Of a stretch of 64,000 nt of DNA, positions 39,770 to 47,882 are shown one piece after another; the stretch's first letter is position 1; each line of letters begins with the position of its first letter. Under the pieces are notes generated by a model. The model was not told the DNA's origin, searched no databases, and saw nothing but the letters and a program-made list of their open reading frames with translations. A program made the position numbers and the translations under genes. Where the stretch lies: the NCBI GenBank assembly GCA_910587625.1, contig CAJUMW010000006.1:1-64000 (forward strand), written 5' to 3'. The stretch is from an uncultured Christensenellaceae bacterium. GTDB taxonomy: Bacteria > Bacillota > Clostridia > Christensenellales > Borkfalkiaceae.

Positions 39770-41824
39770 ATGAATATTACGGCTAAAGAGATCAGAAACG
39801 TAGCTATTATCGGACACAGCGGAGAGGGAAAAACGACGCTGTGCGAAGCAATGCTGTTCAACGGCGGAGTTATCGACAGAATGGGCAAGGTCGAGGACGG
39901 CACAACCGTTATGGACTTTGACGAGCTTGAAAAAGCAAAAAAGACCTCCGTCTATACTTCGGTTGCATACCTTATGTGGAAGGGCATAAAGATAAATTTA
40001 TTGGATTTGCCCGGCTTCTACGATTTCGAGGGCGAGCGACACGAGGGACTTGCGGCTTGCGGCGCGGCGGTGCTGGTAATAGGCGCAAACGGCGTGCTGC
40101 CCATCGGCGCGGAGAGCGTGGTTGAATATTGCTTAAAACTCGGCAAACCGCTTGTAATATTTATTAACGGAATGGATAAAGCCAACGCCGACTACACGGG
40201 CACGCTAAACGCGTTGAAAGAGAAATACGCCGGCAAGCTTGCACCCATTCAACTGCCGATTATGGCGGAGGGCAAAATGACGGGCTACTTGAACGCAATT
40301 CAGGAAAAAGCTTATAAATTCTCCACCCAGGGCCCTCAGGAAATACAAATTCCCGAAGAATTAAGGCAGCAAATGGACGATATGCAGGCGTCGCTTATGG
40401 AAACGGCAGCCGAAAACGACGATATATTGCTTGACAAATATTTCGAGGAAGGAAAACTTTCAAAGGACGACACCGTCCACGGAATAAGGCGCGGCATTGC
40501 GACGGGAAGCGTAATACCCGTTATGGCGGGAAGCGCGCTTCAGAACAGGGGCGTAATAAATTTGCTTGACGAAATAGTCAGATATATGCCCAACGCCAAC
40601 GAGCGTAAAAATTCACTGGCAACAGATATCAACGCGGACGAGATTATAAGCGTTGAATGCGAGGAAAACGCGCCGTTTGCCGCGCAGGTATTCAAGACCG
40701 TTTACGACTCCTACTCGGGCAAACTAAACTACCTTAAAGTTTTCCGCGGCTGTATCAAGACAGGTCAGACCGTTTTAAACTCGAACACGGGCGTCGAGGA
40801 GAGAGTCGGTCAACTGTTCCTTTTAAGGGGCAAAAAGTGCGAGCTTGTAAACGAGATTTGCGCCGGAGATATAGGAGCTATAAACAAGCTTACGAGTACG
40901 GACACAAATCACACACTGTGCGCGATAGGCACGTCAATACAGTTCGACCCCATACGCTTCCCCCGTCCCTCGCTTTCGCTTGCGGTCAAGTCCGCAAACA
41001 AGGGCGACGAGGACAAAATGTTTGCCGGATTTAATAAAATGTGCGAGGAAGACTATACTTTTTCGGTAGAAAAACGCGCCGACACCAACGAGCTTATTTT
41101 GAGCGGTCAGGGTGAAGTCCATATAGAAATGCTTGCGAAAAAGCTTAAAGCGCGCTACGGATTGGACGTAATTTTAACCGAGCCGAAAATTCCCTACCGC
41201 GAAACCATACGCACCGTTGCCGAAGCCGAGGGCAAGCACAAAAAGCAGTCGGGCGGTCACGGACAGTACGGGCACTGCAAGGTTCGCTTCGAGCCGTGCG
41301 AGGCTGAATTTGAGTTTGGTGACGAAGTCGTCGGCGGTGCGGTGCCGCGCCAATATATACCTGCGGTTGAAAAGGGACTTAAAGAATGTATGAGCCGCGG
41401 CGTGCTTGCGGAGTATCCCGTGACGGGCGTTCGCGCGGTTTTGTACGACGGAAGCTATCACGACGTCGACTCGTCCGAAATGGCGTTTAAGGCGGCGGCA
41501 GCGCTTGCGTTCAAAGAGGGAATTAAAAAAGCCAAACCCGTAATTTTAGAGCCGGTTATGAAGCTTAAAGTTTTGGTCGACGGAGAGTATCTGGGCGGAG
41601 TTATGGGGGATATTTCAAAGCGCCGCGGCAGAATTTCGGACAGCAGCGCCGAGGGCGGCTTAACTTTGGTTGTTGCCGAAGTTCCCCTTTCGGAAATTAC
41701 AAAGTACGCAACCGACCTGCGCGGACTCACTCGCGGACAGGGCAAATTTACGACAGAGTTTTTGCGCTATGAAGAAGTTCCGCCCCAAGCGGCAGAAAAA
41801 ATTATAGCCGACAGCAAAAAATAA
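39770..41824 (+). CDS. EF-G-like translational GTPase paralog with altered G motifs
   Basis: 684-aa protein with the EF-G domain order: G domain, domain II, and III-V, including SGGHGQYGHCKVRFEPCE in domain IV. G1 is intact (GHSGEGKTT, 15-22 region). G3 reads DLPGF (79-83), so the catalytic His of DxPGH in canonical EF-G is Phe. G4 reads NGMD (133-136) in place of NKxD. The usual RGITI switch segment is TSVYTS-like. It resembles the EF-G2/FusA-paralog group found beside true EF-G in many anaerobes; the role is not established. Not next to rpsL-rpsG-tuf, so not the housekeeping fusA. Confidence 0.88.
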   Translation: MNITAKEIRNVAIIGHSGEGKTTLCEAMLFNGGVIDRMGKVEDGTTVMDFDELEKAKKTSVYTSVAYLMWKGIKINLLDLPGFYDFEGERHEGLAACGAAVLVIGANGVLPIGAESVVEYCLKLGKPLVIFINGMDKANADYTGTLNALKEKYAGKLAPIQLPIMAEGKMTGYLNAIQEKAYKFSTQGPQEIQIPEELRQQMDDMQASLMETAAENDDILLDKYFEEGKLSKDDTVHGIRRGIATGSVIPVMAGSALQNRGVINLLDEIVRYMPNANERKNSLATDINADEIISVECEENAPFAAQVFKTVYDSYSGKLNYLKVFRGCIKTGQTVLNSNTGVEERVGQLFLLRGKKCELVNEICAGDIGAINKLTSTDTNHTLCAIGTSIQFDPIRFPRPSLSLAVKSANKGDEDKMFAGFNKMCEEDYTFSVEKRADTNELILSGQGEVHIEMLAKKLKARYGLDVILTEPKIPYRETIRTVAEAEGKHKKQSGGHGQYGHCKVRFEPCEAEFEFGDEVVGGAVPRQYIPAVEKGLKECMSRGVLAEYPVTGVRAVLYDGSYHDVDSSEMAFKAAAALAFKEGIKKAKPVILEPVMKLKVLVDGEYLGGVMGDISKRRGRISDSSAEGGLTLVVAEVPLSEITKYATDLRGLTRGQGKFTTEFLRYEEVPPQAAEKIIADSKK

Positions 41825-41832
41825 AAAAAGCA

Positions 41833-41854
41833 AGCCGCATTTTAAAATGCGGCT
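41833..41854. terminator. Palindromic terminator overlapping the end of the zinc-knuckle gene
   Basis: Perfect 22-bp palindrome beginning AGCCGCATTTT, with A/T runs on both sides. It serves the EF-G-like gene and covers the last codons and stop of the convergent gene at 41842. Confidence 0.8.
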
Positions 41855-42135
41855 AATTTTTCTTCTAAAAATATAAGCATTTGCTCAATCATATCAAGCT
41901 TTTTATGAATTTCGCAAATAACATTTTCTATTGACTCTACTTCTCTATCGATTTTATCAAAATCTTCTTCAAAATGATCGCAATTTTTTTGCAGAGCATT
42001 TTTATTCTTTTTTCGCACCTTGTATAATTCTTCGTTTATACAGTGCCCGTTGCACAAATAAACATAGCGTGTGCCGTGTTTTGCAAAGTGCGGTAAATAG
42101 TATTTACAATTTTCACATTTTATTTCATTCATCAT
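41842..42135 (-). CDS. Small zinc-knuckle plus coiled-coil protein
   Basis: 97-aa protein. Cysteines C-x-x-C (in KCENCKYYL), C-x3-C (in LCNGHC) and one more Cys before DHFEED form a likely zinc site; the C-terminal half is a Glu/Ile/Leu coiled coil. It shares this layout and the CxxCxYY start with the 86-aa protein at 60210. Function unknown; the family is common in Clostridia, often near small Xre regulators (inference). No ribosome site; a TATAAT lies nine bases before the first ATG, and a second ATG follows immediately. Confidence 0.75.
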   Translation of the reverse strand: MMNEIKCENCKYYLPHFAKHGTRYVYLCNGHCINEELYKVRKKNKNALQKNCDHFEEDFDKIDREVESIENVICEIHKKLDMIEQMLIFLEEKLAAF

Positions 42136-42144
42136 TGTAATACT

Positions 42145-42150
42145 ATTATA
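42145..42150 (-). promoter_or_regulatory. -10 box close to the zinc-knuckle start codon
   Basis: TATAAT on the minus strand, nine bases before the ATG; the -35 is weak (AACACA at 17 bp). Suggests a leaderless or very short-leader mRNA. Confidence 0.5.
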
Positions 42151-42237
42151 ACTTAATTTTTATGCGCTGTGTTAAAAATACGCGAAACGCGTAGTGATTT
42201 TATTTTTACTCCCTATTTTTAAACTTTCAAATAAAAA

Positions 42238-42270
42238 AGCGCAAAGAAACACTAAGCATTTCATTGCGCT
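42238..42270 (-). terminator. Terminator of the CobW operon
   Basis: AGCGCAA pairs with TTGCGCT, with an added GAAA/TTTC helix, then T6 on the minus strand, 34 bp past the gene ending at 42304. The rest of 42136-42303 is AT-rich, with no gene. Confidence 0.8.
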
Positions 42271-42303
42271 CGAAAAACTAAAATTACCATTGACGTGTAA
42301 ATT

Positions 42304-43254
42304 TTAATAATAAGTTACAACTATTTCTTCGGGCGGCTCGGCTGTTTCCACCTTTTCAGCGATAAGCACGGGACCTTCGGCACGGTAGACGTCGTTATAC
42401 TGCGTAGTAACCGTGGCGGTAACAGTCAGCCAATCGCGCGTTTTTACGCCCTTAATAAGATTAGCAATGTTAACCGCAAAGCCGTCGTAGGAAATGTCGG
42501 CTTCGCAACAGGTCATAATATGCCTGCCAAGCACTATAAATCCCTTGGGTACGCGCTTTGAAACTGCCGCCATTCCCTTAAATTTGACCTTTTTACCCTC
42601 GTAATCGGCGGCATTTTCCGCCAAGTCGCGGTAGAACCAGGCAAAATCCCTGTCCTCGATCTCAATGACGGGCGCGCCCTTATCAAACGGCATAGGGTCC
42701 TCGATTTCGTCAAAAGTAACTTTGCCGCCGACGTATTCATATACAATGTCGGGGCGCCGCGAAATTCCGCGCACTACTTTATGAAAATCAAGCTGCTCAA
42801 ACTCTCCCTTAAAGCGGTTAAAAACCACCATTTGCGTCATCTGTATTTTATCGAATACAAGCTGGCGCATATTTTTATTATAGTTTAAAAACGTCGTCGC
42901 GTCAAAGAAAGTCATAATCTGGTTTATTATCCAGCTTTCGGGCATAGACTCGAAAAACTTTTCCAACAGCCAAGTTCCGTTGTACTCGACAATTACCCTC
43001 TGCACACCGTATTTTTCGGTCAGACGGTTCAAGTTTTCCTGCGTTAGCTCGTCCTCACTTTCAAGCGTGACCTTTGTGACGTATTTTACGTTGAAGCTGT
43101 CGGGATTGTATTCCTCGTCCCCCTCTTCGCAGACGAGAAGCAAAGTCTTTTCTCCCGTATCCATTCTCGGGTCCTCGAGCGTTTCCTGTATAAATTTAGT
43201 CTTGCCCGAGTCGAGAAAACCCAAAAAAAGATATACGGCTATTCCCTCGTCCAT
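42304..43254 (-). CDS. P-loop (CobW/UreG-like) domain fused to DUF1980/TIGR03943-like domain
   Basis: 316-aa protein. Residues 1-~190 form a CobW-like P-loop domain with LGFLDSGKT (11-19). Residues ~200-316 match the C-terminal part of the DUF1980/TIGR03943 family, including GRHIMTCCEAD (243-253) and an OB-like WLTVTATV segment. DUF1980 proteins normally pair with a DUF318 permease and CobW proteins in metal-related operons; no permease is present here. The start at 43254 is one base after the stop of the CobW gene (TAA-T-ATG), so it is translationally coupled. Metal trafficking is inferred. Confidence 0.8.
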   Translation of the reverse strand: MDEGIAVYLFLGFLDSGKTKFIQETLEDPRMDTGEKTLLLVCEEGDEEYNPDSFNVKYVTKVTLESEDELTQENLNRLTEKYGVQRVIVEYNGTWLLEKFFESMPESWIINQIMTFFDATTFLNYNKNMRQLVFDKIQMTQMVVFNRFKGEFEQLDFHKVVRGISRRPDIVYEYVGGKVTFDEIEDPMPFDKGAPVIEIEDRDFAWFYRDLAENAADYEGKKVKFKGMAAVSKRVPKGFIVLGRHIMTCCEADISYDGFAVNIANLIKGVKTRDWLTVTATVTTQYNDVYRAEGPVLIAEKVETAEPPEEIVVTYY

Positions 43255-43255
43255 A

Positions 43256-44380
43256 TTAAACCCCGAAGAGCAGAGCAAGCTTTTGCTCGTCGATTTTTGA
43301 ACCTATTACGCACAGTCTGCCCGTGTAAGAAGGCGTGCCTTCGCGAACTTCGGGCTCTCCGGGAACATAGTCGAAATGTATCCACTTGCCGTCGTCAGCT
43401 GCAACAATGCCCTTTGCGCGCAATACAGTGCCGTACCTCTCGTCCGAAAGCGCTAAAAGCATTTTTTCAAGCTCGGCGCGGTTGAACTTTTTGCCCGTTT
43501 CAACGCCCCAGCTTGTAAACACCTCGTCGGCGTGATGATGTTCGCGGTCATGCTCGTGATGATGGTGCCCGCAGCAGCCGCCCTCTTCATGTTCGCGGTC
43601 ATGCTCGTGATGATGGTGTCCGCAGCAGCACTCTTCCTCTTCGTGGTCGTGCTCGTGCTCGTGATGATGATGTCCGCAACAATCGCCCTCTTTATGGTCG
43701 TGGTTGTGCTCGTGATGATGGTGTCCGCAGCAGCATTCTCCGTGATGATGTTCGTGCTCAAGTTCTTCAAGCTCGGACTGCAAAGTTACAGAGTGTTCCA
43801 TTGCAGATAAAATTTCTTTGCCGTCAAGCTCATTCCAAGGCGTTGTTACTATAGTTGCCGCGCCGTTTTTCTCGCGTACGAGGTCGACTGCGTTTAAAAG
43901 CTTTTCCTGCGAAGTAACGTCGGTATGACTGAACACTATGCAACAAGCTGTTTGAATTTGGTCGTTGAAAAACTCGCCGAAGTTCTTCATATATACCTTG
44001 CACTTAGCCGCGTCCACAACCGCAGTATATGCGTTAATTTTACAGTCTTTGAGGTCTGCGCCCTCTACCGCGCGGATTACGTCGGAAAGCTTACCGACGC
44101 CGGACGGCTCTATTAAAATACGGTCGGGGTGATATTCCTCGTACACCCTTTCAAGCGCCTTGGAAAAATCCCCCACGAGCGAACAGCATATGCAACCCGA
44201 GTTAAGCTCGTTTATCTTTATGCCTGCGTCCTGCAAAAATCCGCCGTCGATTCCTATCTCTCCGAATTCGTTTTCAATTAAAACAAGTTTTTCTCCGACG
44301 TATGCTTCCTTTATGAGTTTTTTAATGAGCGTAGTTTTACCAGCCCCGAGAAAGCCCGAAAAAATATCTATTTTAGTCAT
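43256..44380 (-). CDS. CobW-family GTP-binding metallochaperone with His/Cys-rich repeats
   Basis: 374-aa COG0523/CobW protein. Walker A GFLGAGKTT (9-17), the metal-binding CxCC motif at 63-66 (GCICC), and a C-terminal CobW domain (about 285-374) are present. Between them, residues 209-283 hold four His/Cys blocks of the form CCGHHHHEH. G4 reads SHTD rather than NKxD, as in some COG0523 members. The family includes zinc metallochaperones (ZagA, ZNG1); zinc is likely, nickel or cobalt possible. Middle gene of a three-gene operon. Confidence 0.9.
   Translation of the reverse strand: MTKIDIFSGFLGAGKTTLIKKLIKEAYVGEKLVLIENEFGEIGIDGGFLQDAGIKINELNSGCICCSLVGDFSKALERVYEEYHPDRILIEPSGVGKLSDVIRAVEGADLKDCKINAYTAVVDAAKCKVYMKNFGEFFNDQIQTACCIVFSHTDVTSQEKLLNAVDLVREKNGAATIVTTPWNELDGKEILSAMEHSVTLQSELEELEHEHHHGECCCGHHHHEHNHDHKEGDCCGHHHHEHEHDHEEEECCCGHHHHEHDREHEEGGCCGHHHHEHDREHHHADEVFTSWGVETGKKFNRAELEKMLLALSDERYGTVLRAKGIVAADDGKWIHFDYVPGEPEVREGTPSYTGRLCVIGSKIDEQKLALLFGV
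43532..43756 (-). repeat. His/Cys-rich coding repeat array
   Basis: Four units encoding CCGHHHHEH followed by an acidic spacer. Near-identical DNA blocks of CATCATCACGAG type make this stretch prone to unit gain or loss. Confidence 0.85.
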
Positions 44381-44393
44381 AAAAATTTACCTC

Positions 44394-45029
44394 TCAATAT
44401 GTCAGCTTACGGAAAGAGCCGTCCTCTTTATGTATCATTATTCTTGCGTCCTGATTGTCCGCAAGCGTCTTTGCGTATGCAATTGCCTCCGCCTGGGTGT
44501 TGAAAAGTTTAATTGCCTTTGCCGCGCCCTCGGCTTTTATCTGCCAGCGATTATCTTCTTTGCGTTTTGCAATATGATATACCTTGTTTGTCGAAGCAGG
44601 CTTTTCTTCGGGTTTTTCCTCTTTTTTAGCGGCAGGTTTCGGCTCGGGCTTCTTTTCCGTTGCTTTATTTTCGGCAGGCTTGGGCTCGGGCTTTTTCTCC
44701 GTCTTTTTTTCCGTGGGAGTCTGCCCGTCCTTTTTATCGGCGGACTTTTTAGCCGTGGGCTTAGCCTCGGGCTTTTCCTTATTCTCGGTCACGGGTTTTT
44801 CTTTGGGCTTAGCCTCCGTCTTTGCCTCAACGGGTTTGCGCTCGGCAGGCTGAGCTTTTGCCGGCTTTTCCTCTTGTTCGGACGAGGGCTGCGTATCGTC
44901 AGTTTGGCTTTTGCGTTTTGTGAATTTAAAAATTAAAAATATTATAACTGCGGTAACAAGAAAAATCAGTGCGACGGTAAGCCACACCCACCAGGGAATA
45001 TCCAAATTCGATGTTGCTAGAAATCTCAT
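44394..45029 (-). CDS. Membrane-anchored protein with Lys/Pro/Glu linker and DUF2188-like domain
   Basis: 211-aa protein: one N-terminal membrane helix (about 13-35, WVWLTVALIFLVTAVIIFL), then a low-complexity Lys/Pro/Glu/Ala linker (about 40-150), then a C-terminal domain (about 150-211) resembling DUF2188, with KEDNRWQIKAEGA and HKEDGSFRKLTY. DUF2188 function is unknown. First gene of the operon with the CobW protein; GGAGGG ribosome site. Confidence 0.8.
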   Translation of the reverse strand: MRFLATSNLDIPWWVWLTVALIFLVTAVIIFLIFKFTKRKSQTDDTQPSSEQEEKPAKAQPAERKPVEAKTEAKPKEKPVTENKEKPEAKPTAKKSADKKDGQTPTEKKTEKKPEPKPAENKATEKKPEPKPAAKKEEKPEEKPASTNKVYHIAKRKEDNRWQIKAEGAAKAIKLFNTQAEAIAYAKTLADNQDARIMIHKEDGSFRKLTY

Positions 45030-45049
45030 ACAACCCTCCGTTTTTATCT

Positions 45050-45078
45050 ATTGTATAACAAAAATGTCATAAAATCAA
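45050..45078 (-). promoter_or_regulatory. Promoter of the DUF2188-CobW-DUF1980 operon
   Basis: Minus strand: -35 TTGATT, 17-bp spacer, -10 TACAAT. I saw no obvious Zur-type palindrome on it. Confidence 0.6.
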
Positions 45079-45094
45079 GCGTTTGGCGCAATTA

Positions 45095-45122
45095 AAAAGC
45101 CCTACCGTACGGTAAGGCTTTT
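45095..45122 (-). terminator. Terminator of the cyclophilin-like lipoprotein gene
   Basis: AAAAGCC/GGCTTTT arms around the palindrome TACCGTACGGTA, followed by T-rich sequence on the minus strand. Confidence 0.8.
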
Positions 45123-45132
45123 GTGATACGAT

Positions 45133-46074
45133 TTAATATTGAGTTATTTTAACCGACCTTATAATAATGGGCGTTTTGGGAACGTTAAAGTCCACTGACT
45201 TGCCCTTATCTTCCTCAGACTTGTTGGAAAAGTCGTCAAGGTTGTCCACACGAACAGACGTCGAAGAATAGAAGTTACTTGCCGTGCCGCCGTGATTGTC
45301 GGTTATATATGCCCTTACCGCGTCGACAAAATCGTCGAACTCGTCGGTGCTGTCAAGCCTTGCAAATACCGTGTAGTTGTTTGCGTTGTACGAAGAAGAA
45401 GTGCCCGTTTGAAGTGCGAAGAGCGAAGTTGCGCAATTGGTCTTATAGTCCGCCATTATAATCTGGTCCGAAGTCGGGGTAACATAAATCTTTTGTGCGG
45501 ACTTCTTCTCATAGTAGAACATTTTAAGGCTGCCGTATTCGGCGGAGAGCGCACCCTTTTCTATCTCCTGATGAATATTTTCGTAGAACTCTCCCATAAC
45601 CGTGGGAAGAGCGTCGGCTGCGTCTACTATTTCCTTATCATCTTTATAACCGCGGTTAGCGTAGACGGACGGAGTGAGCTTTCCTTCGTTGAACAGCTTC
45701 ATATACGCGTCCTCTTTAGAGTAATTTTCCAAATACTCCGTCATCTGGCTCGCATTTTCGGACAATGCTGCATACTCGTCCTCGTCATAGCCGTAGCCGC
45801 CCGTAAACCAATCGTTGGACGTATAGTTGTGGATAACCGTATCGTCGTAAAAATTGTTTTCGGCAAGCTCGATAAAGTGCCTTACGGTATGCGGATACAT
45901 ATTTCTGTAGAGAGTATAGCTCACTTCATACGTCTGGCCGTTGAACTCGTAAGTTATTTCGGCACGGGGATGCGACGTTTCAATCGTACACGCGCTTGCG
46001 CCTACAACCGAAAAAGTTACGGCGCATGCGGAGATAAAACCTATTAAAATTTTTCCAAGTTTCTTGTTTTTCAT
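45133..46074 (-). CDS. Lipoprotein with divergent cyclophilin-type peptidyl-prolyl isomerase domain
   Basis: 313-aa predicted lipoprotein (lipobox GASAC, Cys29). The segment PHTVRHFIELAENNFYDDTV, followed closely by IHNYTS and FTGGYG, fits the cyclophilin pattern, and LFALQTG with YTVFARL fits the later cyclophilin strands. About 110 residues are inserted between these halves, and the catalytic Arg region (FHR) reads IHN, so isomerase activity is doubtful. A role in extracytoplasmic folding is inferred. Monocistronic. Confidence 0.75.
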   Translation of the reverse strand: MKNKKLGKILIGFISACAVTFSVVGASACTIETSHPRAEITYEFNGQTYEVSYTLYRNMYPHTVRHFIELAENNFYDDTVIHNYTSNDWFTGGYGYDEDEYAALSENASQMTEYLENYSKEDAYMKLFNEGKLTPSVYANRGYKDDKEIVDAADALPTVMGEFYENIHQEIEKGALSAEYGSLKMFYYEKKSAQKIYVTPTSDQIIMADYKTNCATSLFALQTGTSSSYNANNYTVFARLDSTDEFDDFVDAVRAYITDNHGGTASNFYSSTSVRVDNLDDFSNKSEEDKGKSVDFNVPKTPIIIRSVKITQY

Positions 46075-46088
46075 AATTATACCATTTC

Positions 46089-46117
46089 ATTTTAAATGGA
46101 ATTTATGGTTAAGTCAA
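46089..46117 (-). promoter_or_regulatory. Promoter of the cyclophilin-like lipoprotein gene, short leader
   Basis: Minus strand: -35 TTGACT, 17-bp spacer, -10 TAAAAT, 14 bases before the ATG; predicted leader about 7 nt and no Shine-Dalgarno. Confidence 0.6.
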
Positions 46118-46147
46118 GCAATTTTTATTAAAGCAATCAATTTTTTA

Positions 46148-47872
46148 TTAATATTTATCTCTTTTATAATAGCTCGTGTGCAAAAGCTCGTGCGCCTTGT
46201 GTGAATTGGGCGCGCCGAAAAACTCGTTATAAAGTTTTTCGACCGCGGGAGTTTCGTGCGAGCAACGCAATTTGTTTTCCCTGTCGCAGTCGTACAGCGC
46301 CTGTGCGCGCAGTGTTTTCAAATCTACGTTGTTGCGCACCTCGTCGTGAACATAGGGTTGACCGCCGCCGTTTATACAGCCGCCGGGACAAGCCATCACT
46401 TCTACGAAAGTATAATTTTTTTCTCCGCTTGAAATTAAGTCGAGCACCTTTCTCGCATTTCCCAAGCCGCTTGCTACCGCAACGTTTATTTTTACGCCGC
46501 CGATTTCGTACTGAGCTTCCTTTACTCCCTCTGTGCCGCGCACCTCTTTAAATTCCGGCTGAGCGCCGCTTCCGCCCAGTTTGACGGCAGCCGTCCTCAG
46601 CGCAGCCTCCATAACGCCGCCCGTCGCGCCGAATATTGCGCCCGCGCCGCTTGCCGAACCGAAAGGCTCGTCAAAGGGAGAGTCGGCAAGATTTGCAAAG
46701 TCTATACCTGCTTCCTTTATCATTTTGGCAAGCTCGCGCGTGGTGAGCGCGGCGTCTGTATAGTGACCGAGCTCGTCACGGGTAACTTCAAACTTTTTAG
46801 CCGTGCAGGGAATAACCGAAACGACGTACAAATTTTCGGGTTCTATATTGTTTTTCTCGCAATAGTAGGTTTTAAGCAGCGCAGAAAACATCTCCTGCGG
46901 AGATTTACAGGTAGACAGGTTGGGTATGTACTGCGGATAGTAATGCTCGAGGAATTTGACCCAGCCGGGACAGCAGCTTGTAAACATCGGCGTCGGCTTG
47001 CCGTCTTTAAGCCGTGCCAACAGTTCGTTAGCCTCTTCCATGATTGTCAAGTCGGCGGTTATATCCATATTGAAACAGCTTACGTCCCCGAGCTGTTTTA
47101 TTGCCGTTACCATTTTGCCCTCGACGTTTGTGCCGACGGGAAGGGAGAACGCCTCCCCGAGCGTAGCTCTTACGGACGGAGCGGTATAGAACACAACTTT
47201 TTTATCGGGGTCGACGATTGCGCCCCATACGTCGGCAACCGCGCTCTTTTCATACAGTGCGCCTACGGGACAAGCCACCACGCACTGACCGCAGTTTACG
47301 CAGGGCGTGAACGCAAGCGACACGTCGTAAGGAGAGCCTATGACCTTTGCATAGCCGCGGTTTTTTGGACCTATTGCCCCTATCGTCTGGTGCTCGCAAG
47401 CCGCAACACAGCGCGTACACATTATACATTTGCTGTTATCGCGCACAACCGAAGCCGACAAATCGTCGATTGGCTTCAAGTCGTGGTCGGTGCCGAACTT
47501 ATCCTCTTCGGCATTGTATTCAAGCGCGAGTTTTTGCAGCTCGCAGTTCATCGAGCGCACGCAGCTCAAACACTTCTTTTTGTGTGTGGAGAGAATTAAT
47601 TCAATCGTCGTTTTTCTCGACTTTCTCACTCTCGGCGTGTTGGTGCGAACCTCCATTCCCTCCGAAACGGGATAGACGCACGCAGCGACAAGCCCCCTTG
47701 CGCCCGTAGCTTCTACAAGGCACAGCCTGCAGCTTCCCACGCACTGCACGTCTTTGAGATAGCACAGCGTAGGTATTCTGACGTTCGCAAGCTTTGCCGC
47801 CTGTAATATTGTCGAGCCTTCGGGAACGCTGACGGCTATTCCGTTTATTCTTAAATTAACAAGTTTTGACAT
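46148..47872 (-). CDS. hydA: [FeFe] hydrogenase catalytic subunit, HydA of a HydABC-type complex
   Basis: 574-aa catalytic subunit that makes or oxidises H2. In order: [2Fe-2S] domain (C37, C48, C51, C65), His-ligated cluster (H97, C101, C104, C110), two [4Fe-4S] clusters (C149-C159 and C191-C201), and the H-cluster domain with TSCCPGW (298-304), IPCTAKKFE (354-362) and EVMACPGGC (491-499). The second motif usually begins with Met; here it is Ile354. The start at 47872 follows GAGGTG. Encoded with HydB and HydC, so an NAD(H)- and probably ferredoxin-coupled, possibly bifurcating, cytosolic complex. Maturases HydEFG are not in the window. Confidence 0.95.
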   Translation of the reverse strand: MSKLVNLRINGIAVSVPEGSTILQAAKLANVRIPTLCYLKDVQCVGSCRLCLVEATGARGLVAACVYPVSEGMEVRTNTPRVRKSRKTTIELILSTHKKKCLSCVRSMNCELQKLALEYNAEEDKFGTDHDLKPIDDLSASVVRDNSKCIMCTRCVAACEHQTIGAIGPKNRGYAKVIGSPYDVSLAFTPCVNCGQCVVACPVGALYEKSAVADVWGAIVDPDKKVVFYTAPSVRATLGEAFSLPVGTNVEGKMVTAIKQLGDVSCFNMDITADLTIMEEANELLARLKDGKPTPMFTSCCPGWVKFLEHYYPQYIPNLSTCKSPQEMFSALLKTYYCEKNNIEPENLYVVSVIPCTAKKFEVTRDELGHYTDAALTTRELAKMIKEAGIDFANLADSPFDEPFGSASGAGAIFGATGGVMEAALRTAAVKLGGSGAQPEFKEVRGTEGVKEAQYEIGGVKINVAVASGLGNARKVLDLISSGEKNYTFVEVMACPGGCINGGGQPYVHDEVRNNVDLKTLRAQALYDCDRENKLRCSHETPAVEKLYNEFFGAPNSHKAHELLHTSYYKRDKY

Positions 47873-47882
47873 ACCGCACACC

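Noticed and set aside
39625..39903. 93-codon upstream extension of the BspA-like lipoprotein
   Set aside because: It crosses the promoters of both divergent genes and enters the EF-G-like gene; a clean signal peptide with lipobox starts at 39624.
43532..43756. CRISPR-like repeat array
   Set aside because: The regular spacing comes from His/Cys codons in one frame of the CobW gene; there are no unique spacers and no cas genes.
45023..45132. Zur box for the CobW operon
   Set aside because: No suitable palindrome overlaps the promoter; the TACCGTACGGTA palindrome there belongs to a terminator hairpin.
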